From Undaria pinnatifida (Eukaryota > Sar > Phaeophyceae > Laminariales > Alariaceae): a stretch of DNA of 64,000 bases. Position numbers and translations under genes: made by a program. Location of the stretch: positions 2,250,742 through 2,314,741 of the forward strand of contig JABAKD010000028.1 in assembly GCA_012845835.1 (NCBI GenBank), given 5' to 3'. The notes below the pieces were generated by a model. That model was not told the origin of the DNA. It ran no database searches and saw only the letters and a program-made list of their open reading frames with translations. This document shows positions 10,501-20,799 of the stretch, one piece after another (within the stretch, counting starts at the first letter, position 1; the number at the start of each line of letters is the position of its first letter).

Positions 10501-13380
10501 TGCCGGGTCTAACTCGATTTTCCGACGTAACTGATTGCATTCCCTATCCCCGGTATATTAGAAATAAGTGGAAACCCCTGAAACTGAACAGGACACTGCA
10601 TTCCGTTGTCCAACGGTCAATCACCATTGCCTTTATAGAAATTCGAAAGCAAAAACGTACGGGCATTTTGTGGTGTAGCCTTTCCGTGTAATACTGGGTA
10701 TACTGAAGAAGCAGTGGAATTCGGGGATCTTTTTGAATCATCCCCGTTATATGCCGTGACTTTCGTACGTAATTTCATGAGCTGATTTTACGTATTTACG
10801 CGTAATGGGGAACCCTGAATCGCCGTAACCGTCATTCCTGGTTTTATTGTACTTCGCGACAGAGCTAAGCTTGGAAGGCCTGCTAACCCCGGACGAACTG
10901 GCAGCAGAGGTGGGCCACGATTTCCACGAAATGAGCTCGAAAGTGGAGAAGTGCGATGGTGCTGAGGCGGTGACGGCGCGTCTCAAGAACATCGGCATCC
11001 CCCAGGTGAAAAACAGGCTGCAGCACACCAAGTTATGCAAGACCGAGATCCTCGAATTGTAGTGCATGCAGGTGTTACTAGAGACTCGAGCAGCAAGGGT
11101 GTTAAACTTTCATCAACACGACATTGTGTGCTATGGTGTTTGTTGCGTTACTTTTGTTTTTCGGTCCTGTGTTTCTGTTTTCGGATACTATACCGCAATC
11201 GCTCATAGGTTTTGGCTGATGCGATCTTCAATGTGGTCCCTGGTTTGTGGCGGGGTGTGAATTAGATACTCGCGTTCGCTCGGAATAAATGTCACTTCAA
11301 CTCGAACGGTCACAATCAGTTGCCGCGATTGATGTCAAACAAAACTTGAGCCTGGTCTGGTCACACGTCATCCGTTGAGAGTCGAGGCGCGAAGTGCCCA
11401 CCTCCTCCCCCAAGCCCCCTCCCCTGCTGAGGTTGGCGTTGGTTGGCAACGACGCTGTAAAACACGCCCCTCACTACGTGAGCTAGACCACCAGAGTACC
11501 TTTTTCTTTTCTCGTTTTTATGTTTTGACTGTAACCGAGATGGCGGTCGAGTGAAATCATATTGTGCGCACGGGGGGTTATATGACGTAGTGTAGATAGG
11601 GTAAGGCACCCACGAAGACATAGTATGCCCATTGCTGTCTTTAGAAGTGGCCACACCTGAAAATAAATATATTATTTCGAAGCCGCTATCTATATGCAAG
11701 AAAGTACGCACAACGTGTGGAAGTCCGCCTGGCAATGGTTTTGATTAGGATGCAGTTCACTCTTCATGAAAGACTGATTCTACGATAGCCCCCCCCCAAA
11801 CCAGCGTTTTTCTTTAACGAACGTTTAATGGCTGCTCGACACGAGGAAGGATGCTATGAAAAATACAATCTTCAAATATTTTCTTGCTTGCAAAGAACTG
11901 TCGAACTATCTATGATGTCGGGGGGGCAAGGGGCCCCGTATTTCAGGAGATACGGCCGGGATCTGTTTCCAAAACCGGCGAATTCGTTAAAGAAATGTTG
12001 GGGGGGCTACCGTAGACCGTCTCGAAACTTGCCGAGCACCTCATGCTGCTTCGCGCTTGGTGAACGCAATGCGTGCCTGATCGGTGACCACCCGACGTGC
12101 TTCGTTTTGGCATCGTAAGGATGCGAGGGTCAGTGGTGATATGACTTCGGCTTTTCATGAAATGAGCCCCCCCACCCCCCTCCCACCCACCGTGTGACCC
12201 GTCGAACATACCACAATACTTCGTGCTTGGTGCAAGCAATATCTGCCGGGTCGGAGAAACTCGACGTGCGCCGTCCCGACATTGTGTGGGGGTCTATGAT
12301 ATTAAAACTCTGGCCGTGCATGACCCCCGCACCCCCCCCCCATCTCCTGTCTGCTTTGGGCGCATGAAACGGTTTAGGGCATCGCAACCTCGAGCTCGTC
12401 AGCGGCGGTGAGCCTCAAGCGACTAAACCACGGGGGGCTGTTCGAACGCATGGAATGCATCGTCACTGGAGATGACCCGGAGGTAAATGTGTGTTTCTGA
12501 CTACAACAAATGGTGCACCGGTTTTTAGTCAAGTTTATATTTTCCATCGCTACTGCTGTTGCTTTTCAGATCTAGTAGGAGGTTGTACCCTTAGCGATCT
12601 TCTGGACAAGCCGTGGTCACCCAGGTCGTCCCTCCTCCCCGCTCGACAGGGGTAATTATTCTCATCGCGCATAGGGTTCGGCATTCATTCCCACTGCCCT
12701 TTGATATTGATCGAACGTGGCCAACTCTTGCTCTCACACTTTCGGCAACCTTGGAACAAACAACCACCGAGGTAGTCGCTGGCAAAGCCGCCCCCGGCAT
12801 CTACGTGGCTGCCATTTGGTCGCAAACGCTTCTGTGAAAGTATCCTTGCCGGCACGTATGCCCCACTTTCCTCTCTTTTGGAACCGTACGTACCTCATCA
12901 CAATTCCCTGGGCTTTTCACAGGTCATGACCCGACCGGCGGATCGGGCCAGAATATTTTCATAACCTCGAAGGTTGAACCCGATCGGGTCGGGCCGGGTC
13001 AAGAGGTCTCCTCCTTGTTAGAACCGTACGGGCCTCATCATAATTTTGAGTTTCCCCCGTTTGGAACATACCGCATCATAATGTTCTCCCTTTGGAACCC
13101 TTTCACCACCCAGGTAGTACAGGGCAAGCCGGCCCCAGATATCTACATCGCCGCCGCGAGGCGGTTGGGCCTTGACCCTCGAGAGTGTCTTGCCTTTGAA
13201 GATGCCTTGGCGGGAGTTCGATCGGCGAAGGCGGCCGGCATGTTCGTTGTTGCGGTTCCCGATAAACGTCTAGACAAGGGACCATTTGTGGAGGCTGGTG
13301 CTGACGTGGTACTTGAATCGTTGAGCAAGTGGGATCATTTAGAGTGGAGGTTAGAGCCAGACACGGCCGGCCGAAGTTGA
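7571..13380 (+). CDS. HAD-superfamily phosphatase, pseudouridine-5'-phosphatase (HDHD1)-like
   Basis: Complete five-exon gene: 7571-7622, 9888-10028, 10863-11005, 12378-12482, 13114-13380. The 708 nt encode 235 aa, close to the roughly 230 aa of HDHD1 proteins. The ATG at 7571 starts MPSFNDKPIRGIVFDLDGT. Nucleophile motif I DLDGT (residues 15-19) is split across intron 1. Exon 2 continues TLLDTEDL and exon 3 completes the helical cap. Exon 4 opens GIATSSS (motif II) and has GDDPE. Exon 5 gives VVQGKPAPDIY (Lys152, motif III) and CLAFEDALAG (Glu176-Asp177, motif IV). Such enzymes are Mg-dependent phosphoaspartate phosphatases on small phosphorylated metabolites; the substrate here is inferred from the family only. 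Junctions are clean GT-AG. Introns hold SINE fragments, GC-rich tandem repeats and a truncated copy of exon 5; further decayed copies follow the gene. Confidence 0.9.
8060..8122 (+). repeat. Dispersed repeat, family G copy 1
   Basis: The segment cctgcaaagggtggcccgtg followed by tctgtaaccgccccttaatc matches 32515-32575 almost exactly. It lies in intron 1 of the HAD gene. Confidence 0.6.
8690..9330. repeat. Degenerate internal repeats in HAD intron 1
   Basis: Many short variants of tggcaaa, tgtggca and ggggtggca recur here in both orientations, for example at 8742-8776, 8810-8822, 9020-9045 and 9085-9100. Open frames here share this composition and look non-coding. I see no defined element ends. 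Confidence 0.35.
10155..10215 (-). repeat. SINE S1 3'-part fragment, reverse
   Basis: The run ctggacaagccgtggtcaca is the reverse complement of the 3' part of SINE S1 (49609-49916 and 55850-56164). It is preceded by a matching cacttttactcgcc segment. It lies in HAD intron 2, 130 bp after exon 2. Confidence 0.6.
10440..10590 (+). repeat. Dispersed repeat, family C copy 3
   Basis: Shares gggcagacggttccggct-like sequence, tccctatccccggtat and agtggaaacccct with the copies at 2820 and 4430. It is more diverged and lies in HAD intron 2. Confidence 0.4.
11760..12355. repeat. GC-rich diverged tandem repeat in HAD intron 3, ~165-190 bp
   Basis: The unit at about 12040-12180 (cttcgcgcttggtgaacgcaa, later catgaaatgagcccccccac) is echoed at about 12205-12345 (cttcgtgcttggtgcaagcaa, later catgacccccgcacccccc). 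Each carries a C run. An earlier G/C-rich stretch at 11786-12005 may be a third, poorer unit. Frames here are open only because of composition. Confidence 0.5.
12595..12645 (-). repeat. SINE S1 3'-part fragment, reverse
   Basis: The run tctggacaagccgtggtcac matches the reverse complement of the S1 3' part, followed by a diverged cctcctccccgc segment. It lies in HAD intron 4, upstream of a truncated exon 5 copy. Confidence 0.55.
12765..12840 (+). pseudogene. Truncated copy of HAD exon 5 start
   Basis: After an accgag acceptor-like site, the frame reads VVAGKAAPGIYVAA, matching VVQGKPAPDIYIAA at the start of the real exon 5 (13114). It then diverges and stops by 12839. The catalytic ED motif is absent. 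It lies inside intron 4, 340 bp before the real exon, so it could act as a decoy acceptor. Confidence 0.7.
12918..13012. repeat. GGGTC-rich degenerate repeat (family E copy 1)
   Basis: Starts caggtcatgacccgacc and contains several gatcgggtc/cgggtcgggcc variants. It resembles 61746-61945, which starts gggtcatgaccc. It lies just before HAD exon 5. Confidence 0.55.
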
Positions 13381-13467
13381 TTGCTAGTAGAGAAACGCGT
13401 TTCGGGCGGAAGTGGTTTGACTCACCATATAACACGCATGACAGCACACCTTTAACCCCTACCAGTT

Positions 13468-13570
13468 TTTTTTTTTTTTTTTCAATCATCGCTTTTGCTC
13501 TCCAACTCAACCCGTGATAGCTTTTACCCCTCAACGTCTTTCTGGACAAGCCGTGGCCACAGGCTCTGTT
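13468..13570 (-). repeat. SINE S1 3'-part fragment with poly-T, reverse
   Basis: A run of about 17 T is followed by diverged sequence and tctggacaagccgtggccac, the reverse complement of the S1 3' part with its poly-A tail. It sits between the real HAD exon 5 and the next decayed copy. Confidence 0.55.
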
Positions 13571-13589
13571 TTGGACCATCACTTTATTA

Positions 13590-13855
13590 CCGGGGGTACG
13601 TCGAATACCACACCCGCTACGAAGGTACGCTAGGCTCTCGAGATTGTTTTGCTTTCAAAGACGCCTTAGCGGGAGTTCGATCGGCGAACGCTGCCGACAC
13701 GTTTGTTGCTGCTTCGGTTCCTGATATGCGTCTAGACAAAACAGCTGTTTGTTGAGGCTGGTGCTGACGTCGTGCTGGCATCGTTAGGCAAGTGGGACCA
13801 TTCGGAATGGATTGGGCTAGGCACGGGCGATCGAAGTTGATTGGTCGGTAGAGTT
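13590..13855 (+). pseudogene. Decayed copy of HAD exon 5 (first downstream)
   Basis: The reading CFAFKDALAGVRSANAAD matches CLAFEDALAGVRSAKAAG of the functional exon, with Glu of the ED motif changed to Lys. Downstream it keeps PDMRLDK, then shifts frame and stops at 13755, while DNA similarity continues to the gatcgaagttgattgg end shared with the real 3' end. It cannot encode an active enzyme by itself. Confidence 0.8.
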
Positions 13856-14021
13856 AGTTACAAAGAGTTGATTGACCGAGAAAGATGCTAGCAGAGAGAT
13901 GATTGGTATGGACAGCTCATCGTAGAGGAACGTGCAGGTGCAAGTGGTCTGGCTTACCGTACAACGCATGTGATAGCACAACCGGTGGCCGTTTTTTTGG
14001 TTTTGCTTCTCGACTATCGCT

Positions 14022-14275
14022 TTATCACCGGGGGTACGTTGAATACCTCACGCCTGCTACGAAGGCACACTTGGCCCCCTGGAACGTCTTGCCTTCGAAG
14101 ACGCTTTGGCGGGGGTGCAATTGGCAAAAGCTGCCGGCATTTTGTTTGTTGCGGTTTCTGATAAACACCGAGGCCGTTCGTAGAGACTTGTGTTGACGTG
14201 CTAGAATCGTCAAAAATGGGATATTTTGAGAGTGGCTGGCTTGAGCAAGGCACGGCCGGCCGAAGTTGATTGGTC
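14022..14275 (+). pseudogene. Decayed copy of HAD exon 5 (second downstream)
   Basis: A second downstream copy opens gggggtacgttgaatacc like the previous one. It contains the LAFEDALAGV-type segment with frame changes and an ends-in-common ggccggccgaagttgattgg. Loss of frame at about 14080 and 14165 makes it a relic. Copies follow each other at roughly 430 bp. Confidence 0.75.
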
Positions 14276-14339
14276 GGGGCCAGATATTATGTCGGTTGGC
14301 GGCACTCTTGCCTCTTGACGAACAGCCGTCAAGCAACTT

Positions 14340-16105
14340 GTCACACTAAAACCAGCAGAGTAGTCCTAGACAGGGTCCAACCTAGACCGTCAACCAAAAT
14401 CTGATCTTCAATCGGGATAGCTGCTATTGATGGCAGGGAGGAGCGTTTCAGGTGTATAACAGCTGGTTTGGCTTACAGGCTGGTTCACGTAAAAAAACAA
14501 AAATGTATTCCCCGGCGAATGTCCACGCCGTTTTTTCGTTTCAGACCATGAAATTGTGCACACGTCTTCCATGTGTCCTTGCAGAGACCCGACCATTTTT
14601 GTTTTTGTTTTGCCTGATACTTCGTCAGTTAAGACTTTTCGGAAAATGTCGACCACCTTAGCCCATTTTTTCAGCGGCGAAAGAATAGAAGAAAACCGCG
14701 GGTCAGACCTCGGGATGGGCATGTAGAACACGTGTGCAATTTTTCAGGGTTTATCTCTCAAAAACGGCGTGGAGATTTAGACTTTTGTTCGTCAGAATGA
14801 GTAAGGCACGTCATTTCCTCCAAATGACTTGGTTTTAGTCTAGGATCCAGTTCTTTCGCCAGATTCTGCTCAGTCAATGAACACAGGGAGGTCAGATTTT
14901 CGAATTTTTGCGCGAAAGATTGTACAGACATGCCTTGGAGTACGTCCAACCGGATCGTGCAAAATGCGGCGCAATTTTCTATTCCGCCCTCGCTGGGAAA
15001 AAGCCTGATTTTTTTTTTAAATAAATGAAGGCCTGTCATTGGTCGATACGAGTTTCGCTCCTAGAGACAACCCGAGGCCGGTCATTTTATTTTTGGCCAT
15101 GTCACCCTCTTCCACTGCTCATGGGGGTCACTTTGATGCCAATTATCCACTCTTTGACTAGATATTACAGTGGTAAAAAGATTTGGGACCATGCAGGGGA
15201 AAACTGCAGCTGTAAAAGGGGCAATTCTGTCGCGGAGCGAAGACATTGTCGGCGGGGTTTTCCGTGGCCGACTGTCCTTAGGAGCAATACCCCTTACGCT
15301 GTATCCATGGGGAAGAACTCAAGGGGAAAAAATCGGCAAGCCTCACGCACACAGCGTGGATAACATGAACCTCTTGCAATGGATGCAGAAAGCGAAAGCT
15401 GATCATGCGAGTAAGATTTCAGCGAAGCTGTGAACGGGATTATCGCGACGAAAAACGGTTTTAAACTAATATTCCCAGGGTCAGCTAAGAGTGGAGGGCT
15501 CAGGTTCGGGTGGGGTCATGGTGCCAAGCGGGAGCAGCGTGCAAGTTTGTGTGCGTGCGTGTGTTGACCATTGTAACATCCCAAAAGCCATTAGTTGGCC
15601 AATGGATGGGTTTTGCCGAATGAGTGGTGAGCTCTCGTACGTCGTGGAAAGATGTAGAGGGTCAATGTTGCGCCGCCTGATGTTTGTAGGCAGCGAGCGG
15701 CATTTGCGCCGGTGGCTCGTAAAATGACAGGAATCGAAAGAATGCACAATCAAAATCAAGCACATCAATCCGTTGGTTTATGCAGCAAAGCAGAACATCT
15801 TGGCAGCGGCCAAAACATTTGTTGCGACGCAATGGGAGTCACTTAGTCGGTCTCAATTGCCCGAAAAGAAAACCCGAAAAATAACACATGTCGATTTGTT
15901 CATGCTTGAATTAACGCGAGGGAGCCAGCAAACCGGACCTAGGACCACCAAAGACTACAAAAAGTCGCCCAGAAAAGCGACTTTCGTGTATATGCTTGGC
16001 ACCCCAAACCCAGCTCGCCCCGAGACAAGCTCTAACCCAAAACGAGCTACGAATACTGCAGTCATCGTCGCAGGCCTAGGTGCAAACGGAGCGCCAGAGT
16101 TTCTC
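14340..16105. other. Intergenic region without recognised genes
   Basis: Between the HAD copies and the eL21 3' end I recognise no gene. On the minus strand, 14758-15039 stays open and contains QSFAQKFENLTSLC, faintly like a retroelement gag segment; on the plus strand, 15170-15433 stays open with no known motif. Neither has a zinc knuckle or other diagnostic residue, so neither is called. Confidence 0.4.
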
Positions 16106-16111
16106 GAACAC

Positions 16112-16249
16112 TTAGACAAGGTCGACGAAGGGCAACGCCTGGATGGTCTCCACGACCTGGTCGCCCATCTTCATCACGTGCGCCTCCTTGGGCTGCGTCG
16201 GCGACCGCTTCAGCACCTTCTTCTCTGTAATACAGTGGATTAAGGGGGG

Positions 16250-16280
<31 letters not shown>

Positions 16281-19200
16281 CGGGGGTTGGACGTCAATAT
16301 GTCTGTTATACTGTGAAATTAAGGGCGGGGGGGGGGGGGGGGGGGGGGATTGGATCAGCATTGGATACAGTGAATTATGATCATCACGTGCGCTTCCTCG
16401 GGCTGCCCGAGCACCTTCGTTATGATATCGCAGGGGGGGTGGGAGGGAGATTTGAACGTCAGGGCGTGATACCAGTAATATTTGCGTGGATATTTGTGTT
16501 TAGGCGTTTCACAACGTGATGGTACTGATACCTGGGGTACTTGGTACATTATGCTCATATACAGTATCGCTCAGCAACAAGAAACACCTAGAACGAAAAA
16601 ACAATGTTTGACCTTATTGTGACCCTTGAGCATACGACGATACTACATAATTGGTATATAGGAGTTGGAGTAGCGCTCGCTGTTGAGCATGTTTCATATA
16701 ACCCAAAATATTGACGTCCCCCAAAAAGCGAGCCGTTTGTTCTTTTTGGGTGCTTTCCTATTCGCGGGCCTTTACGACACACGCTTGGAGGTACTAGACT
16801 ATTACGTTTGCTCTATAAGATGCGCTTTTGCCGGCTGGACAACACCCTTACTCCTTCACTCCACCGGAACGACGCTGTATGCAGCCTTGCCGAGCGATAT
16901 ACGAGGGCGGGGGGGGGGGGAAATTGTTGCTTCGATTTTGTTATTAGGTGCGACAGAGCTAGAACTAACGAACCAAGGCGATTTTGGCAACATCAAAACC
17001 ACGACTTGCATTACGTCAACGTAAGATTGCAAGTGGGTCCCTTCGCGGCTGCTCAACAGTTAACCGCAAAGTGTGATCCTCACTTGATTTCCAGTAGCGT
17101 AAAAAAAAACGCAAAAAAAACTAAACGGTAATCATTAGGTAAGTCAAATCCTCTGCAACATGATCCATCTTAATTCCAAGTAGTGTGTCCCTCACACGGG
17201 GTACAGCCTCAAAGGGGTTTACAGTCTTAAATAGCCAAGGTATCTCGCGACGTTATGCAACGTTGTTTCCAACGAGGAGGGCACACCTGGCGGCACACAG
17301 AACCCGTGTGTATATCCCTGCCTGAAAGCAGGATCACCCCCGCGTATGGACACCGAGCAATCCCCGAGGTGCAACAAAACCCAAAACAGTCGGTTACGGC
17401 ACCCTTAGCGTAACACGGAAACTTACTCCTTCTCAAAACAGCAAAAACCATCTCCTTAACCCATTGGAAAAACTATTTAACCGTCGCTCAAACCCATCGA
17501 GGACACATGAAACGGTCATTAAAACACTCCGGAGAAAAAATGTTGCTTAAGCCCATTGGGGACATATTAAACGGCCTCTCAAACCCATCATAAAACTGTA
17601 ACACTCTGTCGCTCAAAACCATCGAAAAGCTGTAAAACCAATGGTTGCAACCCATCGAAAACCCAGACCTCGCTCCGTGAGAGCAACAGAGAGGCGCAAA
17701 CTCACCGCCTCCCTCCCTTGCCGCCTTCTTCGCGGCCTCGTTCTCCTTCACACGCCTCTTCATCTCGTCCCTGCACTTAGACGGGGAAACGTGCTCCACC
17801 CGTACGTGGATCTGCTTGGAGATGATACGACCGTTAACCTGCGAGAAATCCAAAAACAACAAGAGCGCGGAGCAAGATATTCGTCACCCCAAAACGATGC
17901 AACGGATGCCACGGCTGGGAGTGAATCTACGTGGACATGGTGCACCCGTTTACCTGCGAGAATTGCAAAAACAACAGAGAGGAGCGAGAGTAGCGCCTTA
18001 AGAGCTGCATCTTTTTGCTTTGGACAAAACACGTGGAATTGGTGTGGGTTTTCGCGTGAATAAAGGGCAAATTAAACACGAGTTTGACGCATGCTACAAA
18101 CAGCAGGGGTGCCCAAGCACTACAAAAGAGCGGGGCAGTATATAATTAACGTCCAACAGAAATGTTGACACATGCTGCAGTAAGGGTGACCGAACACAAC
18201 AAGAGGGCGGGGCACACCACGACCAACAACAGCGACAACTTACGCACCGCCCTCAAAAACGGCTCAGATACCGATGACATTGGGGTTTGGGTTGCCTTTA
18301 CTCCCGCCTACCAGACAAGGTATGGCATCGTCACGAGCCTGTCCACTTTAGCAGAACGGATGAATTCCAACTATTAACAGTTTGTTCCTAAAACGTGGAT
18401 GCAGCTTCTGAAGAACAAAACGCTAGTTCATACACGCCAACCAGGTTGTGGGCACCGCTAGGGGGCAAGTATACCGCCGAAGCTTACCTGCTTGTTGACG
18501 CGGAGGCCCAAGGAGGTCTTGGTTACGTTGAACACGACACCGGTGCGGCCGTGGTAGTACTTGAACGGCATACCCTTGTGGATGGAAGGGTTGCACTTGA
18601 TGTCCACGTAGTCTCCCCTCTGCAAGCCCAAGCGCGAGGTCCAGCACAACATCGGGCAAGGGTTAGCGAAGCAATCAACGCAAATATGTACGTGCGGCAA
18701 AGACACAACCTTCGTGACAAGCTATTAATTCCTTGAGGACTTCAGAGGGAAAACAAGTCGAGAATAGCCGTCGATTACAGCGTGCGCCACACGAAGCAGT
18801 CCGGGCTGCTGAGGTAAGGGCAGTGTCCGAGCTGGAACCCAAGGAGCTGTACGACAGGGACATAATCTAGACACTTGAGCTGCTGCACGCCCTCCCTACC
18901 GTAGACGGGTGATAACTTTTTGGGGGGGGGGGCTAGGTCGCTGTACCTTGGCCCCAAAGGGTTACTAATGTTCCGGTTTGTACAATTTCTTGGTTTGGAG
19001 GTGTGGCAGAAAAAGCACTACCAGGTATAGAATACCACAGCGCCGTTCGTCGCTGGAAGTTGAAAGGTCGCCCTGCCGGCCATACAATGCCAGCCTCCAC
19101 CACGTACGCATACTCGTTGTGGTCACCAGTCTTTCAATATGAAGATTGCATGTTTTGTTACTAGTGGGTATATATTCATAATGAGCAGCGAATTCGATAT

Positions 19201-20654
19201 TCTAGTTAGCACCGAGACAAAACATATCCTGGACTCCTTTTGAGTTTGACCTGAAGCGTTCGCCAACCACCAACGCATACAAGTTGACGACCGTTACAAA
19301 TCTCATCATGCGAGTTCTTAGTTCTTAGCAACAGCTACGAAACTGTCTGGACAGTGTCGGTCATCCGCAGCACCGTCGCCAACACCGGTACATGGTCACG
19401 AATTTGCATTTCTCGAACGCTGCTGCTGTGTACCAACACTCATCATATAATATCAAGTTTTTAACCAAAGAACGTGTAATGTTGAGGTGTGGACTTTACA
19501 ACTTCAAGCTGCACCCCGAACTGGACCCGGGGTTGTGCTCGCATTAGAAATGCACCGTCACCAGCCAGCAGTCAGCGCTGATAGCTTATTGATAGCTCAG
19601 CGGTTATGACGCCTCTACCATCATACAGAGAGGTGGATGCGTGTCCTGGGGAGAAGGACGTCCACTTTTCCATCGGCAGTGCGGTGCCCCGACGAGGGTA
19701 AAATAATCTAATCAGATTCTCTATTCGTTTACGTCTGGGGCCTGGTCAAGAATTTACCGCCAGTACGGTACTACCAGGTATGGTACTACTAACTGGCTGA
19801 GGGAGCTACAATAACATGTATCGCTGCTCGTATACTTTACTCGTACAAGTATAGTACTTTGATGTTCAACGTTTTGCGTACGTCCTACAATAACGCCTTA
19901 AAACACCACTGAAACCCATCAAAGCGCGCGGCAGCGAGAGAGCGAGAGAGGAGAAAGGGCAACTACTGCGCAAAATAGGTAAAGGGATTTACACACAGTC
20001 CGTTTCTTCTCCTTCGTCATCGAGTCAACCTGCTGACACAGCCAGTACATCAGAACAGACTGGCTGGAGCTCGTATGAGTACCAAGGCTGAACCCTACTA
20101 TTCGTGGTATGTATGATACGAGAACCGCGAAGACGATACATGTACGTCAGACGCAAGGGCTCCCCAAAACAATGAAAAGGCATGAATTGCTGCGAGGCAA
20201 ATATCACATGCTTAACAGGGAACATCCTTCATACACGAGTGCTGTGATACATGCTGTGATACAGTGCTGTGATACCGCTGCTGCAACTACATTGCAGTCT
20301 AACGCCGCCGCGATCGATACTGCTTGGTACTTACTCATATGCCGCAGTTCCCACGATAGAGGCAAGAAAGACAGCCCTACTTCCTATTAATACCAGGTTC
20401 GAGAAAAGACCGCCCTATTTGCTGCCAGATACGTACCAGTACGAACGCATCCATATATACCCCGAATCCCCGACTACAGCAGGACAGAGTGAGTACAGCA
20501 GTGTGCAATGCATGGAGCAGTGCAAGGCATCGGCGAACCTGAAGCTTACCTTGTATTTCCTAAGGTAGATAGAGAGCTCGTTGACTCCGTTCTTGCCGAA
20601 GTCACGCGCGAACATGTCGCGCGTGCGCGCGCGGTAACCGAAAGAGTGCGGCAT
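16112..20654 (-). CDS. RPL21: 60S ribosomal protein eL21
   Basis: Complete minus-strand gene of four exons: 20550-20654, 18488-18619, 17706-17838, 16112-16224. The 483 nt encode 160 aa, the same length as human RPL21. Exon 1 reads [20 protein letters not shown], an N terminus of plant/stramenopile style. Exon 2 has [22 protein letters not shown] and VNKQ. Exon 3 has [22 protein letters not shown] and [12 protein letters not shown]. Exon 4 has [13 protein letters not shown] and ends ALPFVDLV, stop at 16112. All junctions are GT-AG; exons 1 and 2 end in phase 0, exon 3 one base into a codon. eL21 sits near the central protuberance of the large subunit and contacts 5S rRNA. Intron 1 is 1.9 kb without recognisable genes, and introns 2 and 3 carry diverged copies of neighbouring exon junctions and long G runs. 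Sequence upstream of the start (20660-20780) is CAG/CAC-rich. Confidence 0.95.
16240..16440 (-). pseudogene. Partial copy of eL21 exon 4 with long G runs
   Basis: The stretch catcacgtgcgcttcctcgg at about 16380-16400, then ctgcccgagcaccttc, repeats the acceptor-proximal part of exon 4 (16172-16224) with a deletion. Three diverged copies of a tac(a/t)gtg-attaagg segment flank G runs of about 33 (from 16246) and about 21 (from 16327). It lies in intron 3 and lacks a full reading frame. Confidence 0.7.
17150..17235 (+). repeat. Short dispersed repeat, family D
   Basis: aattccaagtagtgtgtccc and the following cacgggg segment match other family D copies. It lies in eL21 intron 3. Confidence 0.4.
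17440..17660. repeat. Short degenerate tandem repeat (aacccatcg type)
   Basis: Variants of aaacccatcgaaaa and cccattggggac recur every 30-60 bp across this part of eL21 intron 3. Unit boundaries are blurred and no coding potential is seen. Confidence 0.45.
17840..18215 (-). repeat. Diverged tandem copies of the eL21 exon 3 acceptor region
   Basis: The exon 3 5' boundary (gttaacctgcgagaaatcc, then aaaaacaacaagagcg) is echoed at about 17945-17990 (gtttacctgcgagaattgc, then aaaaacaacagagagg), preceded by an exon-like tacgtgga match. Two shorter echoes of the acaacaagagggcggggc part lie at about 18115 and 18195. All are in intron 2, upstream of exon 3 in the direction of transcription. Confidence 0.6.
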
Positions 20655-20659
20655 GGTGG

Positions 20660-20790
20660 TGCCGGTTGTTTGAGCTGCAAGCACCACCGCAGAAGCAGCA
20701 ATAGCAGCACCACCGGCAGCATCGGCACCAGCAGAAGCAACAACAAACGCACACGAGAATGTTTGCGAGAACGAAGTGGAGGCAATAGCT
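20660..20790 (-). promoter_or_regulatory. eL21 upstream region, CAG/CAC-rich
   Basis: The 130 bp directly upstream of the eL21 start codon are made of imperfect gcagcaccac/agcagaagcaac repeats. This position makes it the likely 5' leader and proximal promoter. I see no TATA motif that can be assigned with confidence. Confidence 0.3.
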
Positions 20791-20799
20791 TAGCAATTG

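Noticed and set aside
16062-16361. Polyproline frames on the minus strand
   Set aside because: They come from translation of the G runs in eL21 intron 3, not from a real protein.
19585-19680. tRNA-like A box (tagctcagcggttatgacgc)
   Set aside because: No B box or T arm follows at a proper distance.
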